Shown here piece after piece: positions 8,656-18,440 of a stretch of 64,000 bases of DNA. Source of the DNA: CAIWHR01 sp963708855 (GTDB lineage Bacteria > Pseudomonadota > Gammaproteobacteria > Burkholderiales > Casimicrobiaceae); NCBI GenBank assembly GCA_963708855.1, contig CAVPUM010000025.1, positions 37,709 to 101,708 of the forward strand. Reading direction: 5' to 3'. The position numbers and the translations under genes are program-made. The notes beneath the pieces are model-generated. The model was not told the origin of the DNA. It worked only from the letters and a program-made list of their open reading frames with translations, and searched no databases. How positions within the stretch are numbered: the first letter of the stretch is position 1; each line of letters opens with the position of its first letter.

Positions 8656-9831
8656 TCATCGAGCGTCCGCCGGGGTCGCGCGCACCGGGCGCTGCGGCCG
8701 TCCGGCCACGATCTCGAAGCGGAACAGACGGCACTCGATGGCGCCGTTGAATAGCGGCGTTCGCTTCGAGGGCTTGAGGCCGATGAGCTTGGGCAGACGC
8801 GCATCGCCGGTCAGCAGGCATGCGGTCCAACCGGCGAAGCGCTGCTTCAACGCATCGCCCAACTTCGGGTAAAAGGCCGCGAGGCTGGCCTCGTCGTCCA
8901 GTCTGACGCCGTAGGGAGGGTTGGCGAGCAGGAGGCCGGAGTGCCCCGGCGCCGATCGCGTCAGCACGTCGCCTTCACCGATCTCGATCCAGGCGAGGAC
9001 TCCGGCGGCCGTCGCGTTGCGGCGGCACTGCGCCACCGCGCGCGGGTCACTGTCGCTCGCGTAGATCAGGGGCGTTGCCGGCGCAGCGCCCATCCGGTCG
9101 CGTGCGCGCTGTCTGATCCGCTGCCACGTCGGGCCGTCGTACCAGGCGAGCTTCTGAAAGCCGAACGTGCGCTGGAGCCCCGGCGCGCTGTCGGCAGCTC
9201 GAAGCGCCGCCTCGATCGGAATCGTGCCGGAACCGCACATCGGGTCGAGCAACGGCATGCCGGGAGCCCATCCGCAGAGCGCGAGCACGCCCGCCGCGAG
9301 ATTCTCGCGCAGCGGGGCGCCATCGGCGTCCCGCCGCCAGCCGCGCTTGAACAGCGCATCGCCCGAGGTGTCGAGATAGAGCGTCGCTTCGCGCTCGGTC
9401 AGGTAGGCATGGACTCGCACGTCCGGCCGCTCCTTGGCGACCGAGGGGCGCCGGCCCGAATCCGCGCGGAAACGGTCACAGACGGCGTCCTTCACTTTCA
9501 GCGTCGCGAACTCGATGCTCCTGAGCGGTGAGCGCGTCGCGGCCACATCGACGCGCAGCGTTCGCGCGACCGCGAAATGCCGGCCCCAGGGGATTCCCTT
9601 GGCCAGCGCATAAAGCTCGTCCGCGTCCCGGTAGCCGCCGTGCGCCACTTGCCAGAGGACCCGGCTGGCAAGGCGCGACTCGAGGTTCGCGTGGTACGCG
9701 AGCTCGATCGGCCCGGCGAACGCGACGCCACCCTCGGCCGGCGCGACGAAAGCGCCGCCCAGCGCGGTCAGCTCCGCCGCGAGCGCCGTCTCCAGCCCGC
9801 GCGGGCAGGGTGCGAAGAAGCGCTCGTTCAC
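8656..9831 (-). CDS. THUMP-domain class I RNA methyltransferase (RlmL N-terminal type)
   Basis: A 391-residue protein of the COG0116 type. It has an N-terminal ferredoxin-like/THUMP region (NERFFAPCPRGLETALAAEL), then a Rossmann methyltransferase with LLDPMCGSGTIPIEAAL and the N6/N2-type catalytic motif LLANPPYGVRL. Relatives methylate G2445 of 23S rRNA, and the precise target here is inferred. It lacks the C-terminal RlmK-like half found in enterobacterial RlmL. The start is GTG at 9831, overlapping the upstream permease stop as GTGA. It is coupled to an ABC exporter with no obvious functional link. Confidence 0.88.
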   Translation of the reverse strand: MNERFFAPCPRGLETALAAELTALGGAFVAPAEGGVAFAGPIELAYHANLESRLASRVLWQVAHGGYRDADELYALAKGIPWGRHFAVARTLRVDVAATRSPLRSIEFATLKVKDAVCDRFRADSGRRPSVAKERPDVRVHAYLTEREATLYLDTSGDALFKRGWRRDADGAPLRENLAAGVLALCGWAPGMPLLDPMCGSGTIPIEAALRAADSAPGLQRTFGFQKLAWYDGPTWQRIRQRARDRMGAAPATPLIYASDSDPRAVAQCRRNATAAGVLAWIEIGEGDVLTRSAPGHSGLLLANPPYGVRLDDEASLAAFYPKLGDALKQRFAGWTACLLTGDARLPKLIGLKPSKRTPLFNGAIECRLFRFEIVAGRPQRPVRATPADAR

Positions 9832-10616
9832 CGCAGCAGCCGCCGGCGGGTCAGCACCAGCGCGACGTAGAAGGCCGCCCCGGCGTATCCTGCGAGCACG
9901 GCGAGATGCAGCAGGACGTCGGGCGGTACGCTGTCCATCAGCAGCGGGCGGGCGAGATGGACGGCGTGCGTGAGCGGCAGCACATTCGCGACCGCCTGCA
10001 GCGCGACCGGCATCTGCGCGACCGGAAAGAAGACGCCCGAGAGCAGCAGTCCCGGGGTCAGCACCAGCGTGAAGAAATACGTGAAGAAGTCGTAGCCCGG
10101 CGCGAAGGCGGTCATCACCAGCCCGAACGCGCCGAACGTGAGGCCGACGAGGAATCCCAGCGGGATGATCCATAGCGCGAGCCAGGAGTGTCCGAAGCCC
10201 AGCCCGACGATCACCGCCAGAATCGCGGCGGTTGACATCACCGCCTTCGATGCGGCCCAGATCCACTCGGCAAACACCACGTCGTCGAGGGAAACCGGCG
10301 CGTTGATGATCGCGTCCCAGGTCCGCTGCACGTGCATCCGCGAGAAGGCCGAATACATCGCCTCGAAGCTCGCCGTGAACATCGCGGTCTGACACACCAT
10401 CCCGGTGCCGAGGAAGGCGATGTATTTCATGCCGCCGACTTCCGGCACGAACGCGCCGATCCCGAAGCCTAGCGCCACCATGTACAGCAGCGGATCCGCG
10501 ACGTTGCCGAGCAGACTCGCGAGCGCGAGCTTGCGCCAGACGAGCTGATTGCGGCGCCAGACGGCGGTCCAGGAGAGCGAGAGCTCGGGCGGTCGCAGCA
10601 GAGTGGAAGGCGTCAT
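9828..10616 (-). CDS. ABC-2 type permease (NodJ family)
   Basis: A 262-residue membrane protein with about six hydrophobic segments, of the ABC-2/NodJ type (LALASLLGNVADPLLYMVAL; FLGTGMVCQTAMFTASFEAM; FAPGYDFFTYFFTLVLTP). With the ATPase at 10699 it forms an exporter, in rhizobia linked to lipo-oligosaccharide secretion and elsewhere of unknown substrate. The ATG is at 10616, 82 bases after the ATPase stop. The THUMP methyltransferase gene overlaps its 3' end. Confidence 0.9.
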   Translation of the reverse strand: MTPSTLLRPPELSLSWTAVWRRNQLVWRKLALASLLGNVADPLLYMVALGFGIGAFVPEVGGMKYIAFLGTGMVCQTAMFTASFEAMYSAFSRMHVQRTWDAIINAPVSLDDVVFAEWIWAASKAVMSTAAILAVIVGLGFGHSWLALWIIPLGFLVGLTFGAFGLVMTAFAPGYDFFTYFFTLVLTPGLLLSGVFFPVAQMPVALQAVANVLPLTHAVHLARPLLMDSVPPDVLLHLAVLAGYAGAAFYVALVLTRRRLLR

Positions 10617-10698
10617 GTTGCCGGGGTCTCCCCTACCGGTTTGCGGGGACGAGGCCGCGCGACTGCGCTCGGCGTCATTCGCAATTCACGGCGGATCT

Positions 10699-11659
<961 letters not shown>

Positions 11660-11667
<8 letters not shown>

Positions 11668-12304
11668 CGGGAACCACCGAATGCCCGTGCCACATGCCGG
11701 CGATCGCGCGTTGCAGGCGCGGCAGCCGGCCGTGGAAGAAATGGCCGCAACCCGGGAACACGACGACGGGCAGCTCCTGCGGCCTCGCCCAGGCGAACAC
11801 GTCGGCCAACGGCACGACGTCGTCCTCCTCGCCGTGGATGACGATCGTATCCGCGGGCAGGGGCGCTGAGGCGAAGCGCCGCACGGCCGGGCCCACCAGC
11901 ACCAACCGCTCGGCGGCGACCGACCGCGCGAGCTCCGTCTGCACGTAGGTTCCGAACGAGAAACCGGCCAGCACGACCGGCAGCGCTTCCGGTCGATGGT
12001 CGAAGCGCCTCCGCGCGTGAGAGAGCGTCGCTAGCGCGTCGGCGGTCTCGCCGACGCCGTCGTCGAAGGCGCCTTCGGAGCGGCCGACGCCGCGGAAATT
12101 GAAACGCACGGCGACGTAGCCGAGCGCGACGAACGTTTTCGCCAGCGTCTGCGCCACCTTGTTGTCGAGGGTGCCGCCTTGCAGTGGATGCGGATGCGCG
12201 ACCAGGGCGATGCCGCGAGGCGTGTGCGCGGGGACGTTCAGCGCGACTTCCAGCGCGCCCGCGGGGCCTTCGATCGTGCAGCGCTCGGTGGACTTCGGCG
12301 TCAA
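11660..12304 (-). CDS. Alpha/beta hydrolase (COG2945 type)
   Basis: A 214-residue hydrolase with an early VAHPHPLQGGTLDNK segment, RFNFRGVGRSEG, the nucleophile elbow AGFSFGTY, the acid region HGEEDDVVPL and the His in CGHFFHGRL. This is the small cytoplasmic hydrolase family often called COG2945. The best start is an unusual TTG at 12304, overlapping the ferredoxin stop as TTGA; there is no ATG before the first conserved block. Substrate unknown. Confidence 0.82.
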
Positions 12305-12609
12305 ATGCGGAGCCTTTCGACGATCTCGCCCTTCACGACATGGCGGTCGATGATCTCGTCGATGTCGGCGCGATCCACGTACGTATACCAGACCGCATCG
12401 GGGTAGACGACGAGCACCGGGCCCTCGTCGCAGCGATCGAGACAACCGGACTGGTTGATCCGCACCTTGCCCTTGCCGTTCAATCCGAGCACCTTGATTC
12501 GCTCCTTGGCGTAGGCCCGCAGGTCCGCGGCGCCGTGGTTCGCGCAACACGCCTCGGGCGTCTCGCGCTGGTTGCAGCAGAAGAAGACGTGGCGTTGGTA
12601 GTGGCTCAT
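12301..12609 (-). CDS. (2Fe-2S) ferredoxin domain protein, thioredoxin-like
   Basis: A 102-residue protein like the thioredoxin-fold [2Fe-2S] ferredoxins. Cysteines lie in HVFFCCNQR, EACCANHGA and QSGCLDRCDEGP, the last being the typical cluster-binding pair, and a VVYPDAVWY strand follows. It is first in the minus-strand run leading to the hydrolase, the ABC exporter and the methyltransferase. A clear TATAAT on its strand lies at 12680-12675. The electron-transfer partner is unknown. Confidence 0.88.
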   Translation of the reverse strand: MSHYQRHVFFCCNQRETPEACCANHGAADLRAYAKERIKVLGLNGKGKVRINQSGCLDRCDEGPVLVVYPDAVWYTYVDRADIDEIIDRHVVKGEIVERLRI

Positions 12610-12674
12610 GGCGGGTCGGAACGTTGGGCGGCGAGGCGCGGCGTCGCGGTGGCCGTGCCGAAGACGGGGAGAAG

Positions 12675-12680
12675 ATTATA
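12675..12680 (-). promoter_or_regulatory. Candidate -10 box for the ferredoxin-exporter operon
   Basis: A perfect TATAAT on the minus strand, 66 bases upstream of the ferredoxin ATG, in GC-rich surroundings where the hexamer stands out. No convincing -35 was found. It is divergent from, and 44 bases away from, the msbA -10 box. Confidence 0.5.
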
Positions 12681-12724
12681 GCGGACGACGGATCGGCGCC
12701 CGGCGTGCGCCGCCGTCGCTCCGA

Positions 12725-12730
12725 TATAAT
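12725..12730 (+). promoter_or_regulatory. Candidate -10 box for msbA
   Basis: TATAAT inside the 13-mer CTCCGATATAATC (12719-12731), 41 bases upstream of the msbA start. Exactly the same 13-mer precedes the WaaL-like gene at 25566-25578. The -35 region is weak in both. Confidence 0.55.
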
Positions 12731-12771
12731 CTGCCCGTCCCTTCCCGGGGACGGTACCGTTTCGCTCTCCC

Positions 12772-14493
12772 TTGAATCACTTTCGCCGGATACTCCGCTA
12801 CGTCCGTCCCTACCGGGGGGTGTTCGCACTCGCGGTCGCCGGCATGCTGATCGTCGCATCCACCGACGTGATGATGCTGCGCATCGTTCAGCCGCTGCTC
12901 AACAACATCGGCGCGGTCAACGCCGAATCGACGTGGTGGCTGCCGTTCGCCCTCGTCGGCGTGTTCCTCCTGCGCGGCGTCGGCTCCTACGTGAGCGACT
13001 ACGGGCTCGCGTGGATCGGCTCGCGGGTGGTGTTCGACCTGCGCTGCGAGGCGTCCGATCACCTGCTGCGTCTGCCGACGCCCTACTACGACGCGACCTC
13101 GGCCGGCTTCCTGCTCTCCAAGATCACGTTCGACGCGCAGCAGATCGCGGCGACCGCATCGGACGCGATCACCGTGGCCATCCGCAACACGCTGACGATT
13201 GCGTTCATGCTGGCATACCTGCTGTACATCAACTGGCAGCTCACGCTGATCGCGTTCGCCGCGTTTCCGCTGATCGGCTACGCGCTGAAGAAGATCAGCC
13301 GGCGCCTGAAGCGCGTGAGCGTGCTCGTCCAGGAACGCACCGGCGCGCTCACGCATGCGCTGGAAGAGGCCATCGGCGCGCACCGCATCGTCAAGGTGTT
13401 CGGCGGCGAGCAGTACGAGAGCGGGCGGCTGCACCACGCGGCGGACCGCCTGCGGCTCGCGATGGCGAAGCAGGCCGCCGCCTCCGCGCTCGGAACCCCG
13501 ATCAACCAGATCATCGTCTCCGTCGCGGTCGGGGTGATCCTGTGGGTCGCCATCCGCGAGAGCGCGGGCGGCGAGTATGGCGCGGGTGATTTCATCGCCT
13601 ACATGGCCGCGTTGCTGCACCTCCTCAATCAGCTGAAGACGCTTTCCAACGTGAATGCCGTGATCCAGCGCGGGATCACTGCGGCCGAGAGCATCTTCGC
13701 GTTGATCGACGAGACACCGGAGCCGGATACCGGCACCGTCGCGCTCGGACGTGCGCGCGGCGGAATCCGCTTCGACGGGGTTACGAAGCGGTACGCGGAG
13801 GATGGCCGGCCGGCGCTCTCGGACGTCGACCTTGACATCGTTCCCGGCGAGTCCGTCGCGCTGGTCGGACCCTCCGGCGGAGGCAAGACGACCCTCGTCA
13901 ACCTGATCCCGCGCTTCTACCTTCCGAGCGAAGGTCGCGTGCTGCTCGACGGCCAGGATCTGGCGTCGATAAGGCTGGTCGATCTGCGTCGCCAGATCGC
14001 TCTGGTGAGCCAGGAGATCGTGCTGTTCAACGACACGATCGCGGCCAACATTGCCTACGGCACCATGACCGGCGCTTCGATGGAGGCGATCGAGCGCGCG
14101 GCCGTGGCGGCGAACGCACTCGAGTTCATCCGGACCCAGCCCGACGGCTTCGACACCGTCGTCGGCGAGCGCGGCATCCGGCTGTCGGGCGGCCAGCGCC
14201 AGCGCATCGCGATCGCGCGCGCGATCCTGAAGGACGCGCCGATACTGATACTCGACGAGGCGACTTCGGCGCTCGACACCGAGTCCGAGCGGCTGATCCA
14301 GGCGGCGCTCGAGCAGCTGATGCGCGGGCGCACGACGATCGTCATTGCGCACCGGCTGTCGACGATCGAATTCTGCGACCGGATCGTCGTGCTCGACGAT
14401 GGCCGGATCGCCGAGCAGGGCACGCACGCGGATCTCCTCGCGCGGAAGGGCCTTTACGCGCGGCTGCACTCGCGGCAGTTCCGCGAGGAGTGA
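12772..14493 (+). CDS. msbA: Lipid A export ATPase/permease MsbA
   Basis: A 573-residue half-transporter. The N-terminal exporter membrane domain has about six segments and spans roughly residues 1-320. The nucleotide-binding domain has Walker A GPSGGGKTTL, signature RLSGGQRQRIAIARAI and Walker B ILILDEATSALD. MsbA flips lipid A-core across the inner membrane. The start is a TTG at 12772: an in-frame stop lies at 12727 and no ATG or GTG occurs between. It converges with the acyl-assembly operon, whose last gene encodes an LpxL-like acyltransferase. Confidence 0.92.
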   Translation: MNHFRRILRYVRPYRGVFALAVAGMLIVASTDVMMLRIVQPLLNNIGAVNAESTWWLPFALVGVFLLRGVGSYVSDYGLAWIGSRVVFDLRCEASDHLLRLPTPYYDATSAGFLLSKITFDAQQIAATASDAITVAIRNTLTIAFMLAYLLYINWQLTLIAFAAFPLIGYALKKISRRLKRVSVLVQERTGALTHALEEAIGAHRIVKVFGGEQYESGRLHHAADRLRLAMAKQAAASALGTPINQIIVSVAVGVILWVAIRESAGGEYGAGDFIAYMAALLHLLNQLKTLSNVNAVIQRGITAAESIFALIDETPEPDTGTVALGRARGGIRFDGVTKRYAEDGRPALSDVDLDIVPGESVALVGPSGGGKTTLVNLIPRFYLPSEGRVLLDGQDLASIRLVDLRRQIALVSQEIVLFNDTIAANIAYGTMTGASMEAIERAAVAANALEFIRTQPDGFDTVVGERGIRLSGGQRQRIAIARAILKDAPILILDEATSALDTESERLIQAALEQLMRGRTTIVIAHRLSTIEFCDRIVVLDDGRIAEQGTHADLLARKGLYARLHSRQFREE

Positions 14494-14558
14494 GCAGCTG
14501 GGCCGGAGGAGGCATGGTGTCGGCACAATCCCTCCCGCTCCACTTCGTGAAGGGATAG

Positions 14559-14573
14559 CCGGGCGGAGCCCGG
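14559..14573. terminator. Short hairpin between convergent genes
   Basis: A CCGGGC stem, GGA loop and GCCCGG stem lie in the 85-base gap between the msbA stop and the stop of the last gene of the acyl-assembly operon. There is no T-run on either side, so it is only a possible bidirectional transcription stop. Confidence 0.3.
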
Positions 14574-14578
14574 CCCCA

Positions 14579-15817
14579 TCAGCCGCGGCGCTTCGCCACC
14601 CGCGGCGTGACGGTCTTCCATCGCCGGTGCACCCACCACCATTGCTCGGGCCGGGCGAGGATCAGTTGCTCGAGCGCGACGTTGTAGGCGCGCGTCGTGC
14701 GGCGGATCGCATCGTTGGCGTCCTCCGCTTCGATCGGCGCGATCGGCGCGCCGAAGCGCAGCACGTGCCGGCCGTCGTCCTCCCGCCAGCTCGTTGCGGG
14801 AAGGACGGGGGCACCGGTAGCGAGAGCGATGATCGCCAGGCTCTTGAAGGTCCAGGCCGGATGCCCGAAGAAGTCGACCTCGATGCCGTCGGGAGGGTTC
14901 GCGTGCTGATCGAACGGGAAGACGATCACGTCGCCCGCGGCCAGAAGGTCGAGGATCCGGTCGAGCGAGCCCCGCTTGCCGATGACCCCGAAGCCCGCCT
15001 GGTTGAAGCGCCGCGTGACGAGCGCATCGAGCCAGCCCGGCTTGATCGCGCGGCGGACGAAATGGAACCGGCCGCGGAAGTCCGGATAGTGGGCGAGGCC
15101 GGCGATGGTCGCCACTTCCCAGTTGCCGAAATGGCCGGTGAGCACGAGAACGCCTTTCCCGTGTTGCAATGCGGAGCCGAACGCGTCGGTGTTCTCTATG
15201 CGCACCAGCGCCGCCTTCTGCGCTGCCGACAGCCACCTGAAGCGCAGGAACTCGCCGAGCAGCCGCCACAGATGGCCGTAGTGCGCCTGTGCCAGCGTTG
15301 CGATCTCGGCCCCGGAAAGGGTCTCGCCGTAGACGCGCCGGAGATTCGCGAGGATGACCGAACGGCGCAGCGGCAGGAAGCGAAAGAGAAACCGGCCGGC
15401 CGCCGGCACGTCCGCGCGCGCGCGCTCGGCTTGCGCCATCGCCGAAGCGCTCACGCGATCGTGGGTCAGCGACACGGCGATCGACGCGATGCGGTGCCGC
15501 GCGAGGAGCTCCGCGGCGCGCGGCCCGCAAACGAGCCGTGGCGCGCCGTAGTTGTCGCGCGCGATCGAGAAGTCGGCCGGTTCGATCTGTCCCAGCGCCG
15601 CCTCGCGCGGGAACAGCTTGACGCACGCCTCCTTGGCGGCGAAGCGGGCCGCGAGGCTCGCCGCTCGACCGGGTCCGTCGCCGCTGTCTTCGAGCTCCTG
15701 CGCGGCGAAGAGCTTGGCGAGGTCCTCGGCCGGCGTCGCGTCGAGCAGGCGCTCGATTCTCGCGATTTCGACCGTGTCGATGCCGCAGCGGCCGGCCGGC
15801 GCGAGGGCGTCCCCCAT
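14579..15817 (-). CDS. Fusion: 4'-phosphopantetheinyl transferase + LpxL/HtrB-like acyltransferase
   Basis: About 412 residues in one frame. Residues 10-130 are AcpS-like: CGIDTVEIARIERLLD (Asp14), LAARFAAKEACVK (Glu63) and VSLTHDRVSASA. Residues 140-410 are a lysophospholipid acyltransferase of the LpxL type, with HFGNWE (His229-x4-Glu234) and FPFDQHANPPDG, but no N-terminal membrane helix. The first half should put phosphopantetheine on an ACP; the second should move an acyl chain from that ACP to a lipid. I use the ATG at 15817; an in-frame TTG at 15859 would overlap the ketosynthase gene by 20 bases. It is last in the operon. Fusion of the two activities is unusual. Confidence 0.85.
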   Translation of the reverse strand: MGDALAPAGRCGIDTVEIARIERLLDATPAEDLAKLFAAQELEDSGDGPGRAASLAARFAAKEACVKLFPREAALGQIEPADFSIARDNYGAPRLVCGPRAAELLARHRIASIAVSLTHDRVSASAMAQAERARADVPAAGRFLFRFLPLRRSVILANLRRVYGETLSGAEIATLAQAHYGHLWRLLGEFLRFRWLSAAQKAALVRIENTDAFGSALQHGKGVLVLTGHFGNWEVATIAGLAHYPDFRGRFHFVRRAIKPGWLDALVTRRFNQAGFGVIGKRGSLDRILDLLAAGDVIVFPFDQHANPPDGIEVDFFGHPAWTFKSLAIIALATGAPVLPATSWREDDGRHVLRFGAPIAPIEAEDANDAIRRTTRAYNVALEQLILARPEQWWWVHRRWKTVTPRVAKRRG

Positions 15818-15839
15818 CGAGATGGGCGCCCGGCAACCG

Positions 15840-17117
15840 TTACGCTGCGCGGACGACAAGAGCGGCGTTGGTGCCCGCGAAGCCGCGACAGAAGATCAGC
15901 GCGACCTTGCTTCGCGGTGTCTGCTCGGCGGCCGACACGGGCAATCCGGCGCAGGCCGGATCCAGACGCGTGAAGTTCGCAACGCCGGGCACCGTGCCGC
16001 GCGCGAGCGCCGCGAGCGCGAGCACCGTTTCCAGAATCCCGGCCGCTGCGATCGTATGTCCGATCGCCCACTTGAAAGCGGTCACCGGCGGGGGCGTGGC
16101 GCCGAAGACACGGCGGATCACCGCGGCCTCCGAAATGTCGGACTGCGGCGTGCCGTTTCCGTGCGCGACGACCATCCCGATGTCCGCGGGCGCAAGCGCG
16201 GCGTCGGCGAGCGCCTGGCACGCCGCACGAGCAAGGCCGTCGCCGTCGTCACGGATGGTGATCAGCCCCTGCGCTTCGCAGGCGTAACCGCCGCCGAGGA
16301 TATCGCCCAGCACAGGCGCGTTGCGCTGCGCTGCCGAGGCCTCGGTCTCCAGCAGCAACGCGCCGGCACCTTCGCCGAACAGGCTGCCGTCGTGCCGCGC
16401 GTCGAACGGGCGCAGCATTTCGGAGGCGAGCAGCCCGAGGCGGTGGTAGTAGAGCACCATCTGCGGCTCGATAGGCGTTTCGTGCCCGACGGCGACGGCG
16501 CGGTCCGCCTCGCCCGTGCGCAACGCCTGGAAGGCTTCGATGACCGCGAGCGTGCCGCCGACGCTGTGGTTGGTGATGCATGCGTTCGGGCCCTTGAGGC
16601 CATGCCGGATGCCGATGTGGCCGAGCACGTTGTTGGGCAGCGTGCGCAGCAGCCACATGGGGTTGACCGTGTTCGCGAGCTCGCGGCCGAACGCCGGCAG
16701 CTCGCCGCTCGCCGCGGCGAACAGCGGGAAGTAGTCGTACTGGTTCTCGTAGTTGCCCCCGCCCGAGCCGACATAGACGCCGGTGCGGTCGCTGTAGCGC
16801 GCGGCAGCGTCGTCGTCCATCGCGTCGCGGTGGACGATAATGCCGGCACCGTCGATCGCGCGTCCCGCAGCGTAAAGACCGACGAGATCGGTGCGCCGGA
16901 TCAGCTTGTGCAGCTTGCGATCGTCGACCAGCGCGCGCGGATTGAAATCGGCGATCTCCGCGGCGATGCGGCAGGGCCAGCCCGCCGTGTCCCATTGCGT
17001 GACCGGCGCGATCGCCGAGCGTCCCGCGAGAACTGCGCCGAGAATCTCGTCCGGCGACATGCCGGCCCCGCACACGGCGCCGCTTCCGGTCACCACTACT
17101 CGCGACGGGTTCGTCAT
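15840..17117 (-). CDS. Ketosynthase-like protein with Cys-to-Ser active site (chain-length-factor-like)
   Basis: A 425-residue FabF-fold protein. Alignment by eye with FabF places Ser185 (ITNHSVGGTLAV) where the acylated cysteine belongs. The two histidines of the decarboxylation site are kept (His319 in VVAHGNGTP, His354 in KWAIGH). Losing the nucleophile while keeping the fold is the pattern of chain-length factors, which pair with an active ketosynthase as in type II polyketide and aryl polyene systems. The active KS is 18 bases upstream, and a GAGGA site precedes this ATG. I infer a KS/CLF heterodimer; a stand-alone decarboxylase is an alternative. Confidence 0.85.
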   Translation of the reverse strand: MTNPSRVVVTGSGAVCGAGMSPDEILGAVLAGRSAIAPVTQWDTAGWPCRIAAEIADFNPRALVDDRKLHKLIRRTDLVGLYAAGRAIDGAGIIVHRDAMDDDAAARYSDRTGVYVGSGGGNYENQYDYFPLFAAASGELPAFGRELANTVNPMWLLRTLPNNVLGHIGIRHGLKGPNACITNHSVGGTLAVIEAFQALRTGEADRAVAVGHETPIEPQMVLYYHRLGLLASEMLRPFDARHDGSLFGEGAGALLLETEASAAQRNAPVLGDILGGGYACEAQGLITIRDDGDGLARAACQALADAALAPADIGMVVAHGNGTPQSDISEAAVIRRVFGATPPPVTAFKWAIGHTIAAAGILETVLALAALARGTVPGVANFTRLDPACAGLPVSAAEQTPRSKVALIFCRGFAGTNAALVVRAA

Positions 17118-17135
17118 TCGCCGGGTCCTCGCGGG

Positions 17136-18440
17136 TCAGTCGCCGGCAACGCCGTCGACAGCTTCGGGATGGCGGACGACCACGCAGCTGTTCGAACCGC
17201 CGAACCCGAACGAGTTGGACATCGCCACGCGAATGCGCTGCCGCCGCGGCGCGCCGGTGACGAAGTTGAGGTCGCAGTCGGGATCGCGCTCCACCAGGTT
17301 CGCGTTGATCGGCATTTCACCGCGCTGGATCGCCAGCGCGCATACCGCCACCTCGACGGCGCCGGCGGCCGCGATCAGGTGCCCCATCGTGCTCTTGGTC
17401 GAGCTCACGCTGACACGCATGACGTCGGCGCCGAAGACGGCGCGCGTCGCCGCAGTCTCGCTGCGGTCGTTCATTCCCGTCGACGTCCCGTGCGCGTTGA
17501 GGTAGTCGACGTCGGCAGGCAGCGCACCCGCATCGGCGATCGCGGCGCGCATCGCCTGTATCGGGCCGTCCCCGTCCGGCGGCGAATCGGTGATCCGGTA
17601 GGAGGACAGCGAGTTGCCGTCGCCGGCGAGCTCCGCGTAGATCCGCGCGCCCCGGCGGCGCGCGGCCTTCCACTCCTCGAGCACCAGGAAGCCGGCGCCC
17701 TCGCCCAGCAGGAAGCCGTTGCGCGTGGCGTCGAACGGGCGGCTCGCGCGCTGCGGCGTCGCGTTGTCGGCCGAAAGCGCCGAGAGCAGGCAGAAGCCGG
17801 AAATGCCGATGGGGCTGATCATCGAATCGAAGCCGCCGGCGAGAACGCTGTCGACGGCCCCGCGGCGGATCAGCTTCAGCGCCGTGCCGAGCGCCTGTCC
17901 GCCGGACGCGCAGGCCGTGTGCACGGACGTCGCGTAGCCAAGGATGCCGTAGCGGCGGGCGAGGAGCGAAATTCCCGCGGTCGCCTGGCTGCGGCAGAAC
18001 ACCATCGGATCGTTCGCCGCCGGGTCGGTCAACAGCCGCCCGGCGTGCAGTTCGCCGTCCGTCGCGCTGTGCGCGTAGGTCGCGGCGAGATCGCCGAAAT
18101 CCGACGTCATCATTCCCGCGCCGACCGCACAGCCCCAGCGCGCGGCGGTCTCCGGCGTCGGACGCACGCCCGCGTCGCGAAACGCCTGCTCCGCCGCGGC
18201 GAGCGCGAAACGGTGCGAGCGGTTCGTGAATTTCCGCAGCCTGCGCTCGACGTGGTCGTCATCGCGGAAATGCTTCACTTCGGCGGCGATGCGGACCGGG
18301 AAGCCGCTCGCGTCGAACAGACTGATTGGCGCGCCACCGCTCCGGCCGGCGAGGAGCGCATCCCAGGTGGTCTCGACCTCGTTGCCCACCGGCGTGACGA
18401 GGCCGATGCCGGTGATGGCGACGCGGCGTCTTCCGTTCAT
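17136..18440 (-). CDS. Beta-ketoacyl-ACP synthase, active (FabF/ApeO-like)
   Basis: A 434-residue KAS II-type ketosynthase with the full Cys-His-His triad: Cys177 in VHTACASGGQAL, His317 in LNAHGTSTG and His354 in STKSTMGHLIAAAG. It should condense malonyl-ACP with an acyl chain. The ATG at 18440 overlaps the dehydratase stop as ATGA. The next gene is the Cys-to-Ser ketosynthase, so the two probably form a heterodimer. Chain length and starter cannot be deduced. Confidence 0.9.
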   Translation of the reverse strand: MNGRRRVAITGIGLVTPVGNEVETTWDALLAGRSGGAPISLFDASGFPVRIAAEVKHFRDDDHVERRLRKFTNRSHRFALAAAEQAFRDAGVRPTPETAARWGCAVGAGMMTSDFGDLAATYAHSATDGELHAGRLLTDPAANDPMVFCRSQATAGISLLARRYGILGYATSVHTACASGGQALGTALKLIRRGAVDSVLAGGFDSMISPIGISGFCLLSALSADNATPQRASRPFDATRNGFLLGEGAGFLVLEEWKAARRRGARIYAELAGDGNSLSSYRITDSPPDGDGPIQAMRAAIADAGALPADVDYLNAHGTSTGMNDRSETAATRAVFGADVMRVSVSSTKSTMGHLIAAAGAVEVAVCALAIQRGEMPINANLVERDPDCDLNFVTGAPRRQRIRVAMSNSFGFGGSNSCVVVRHPEAVDGVAGD

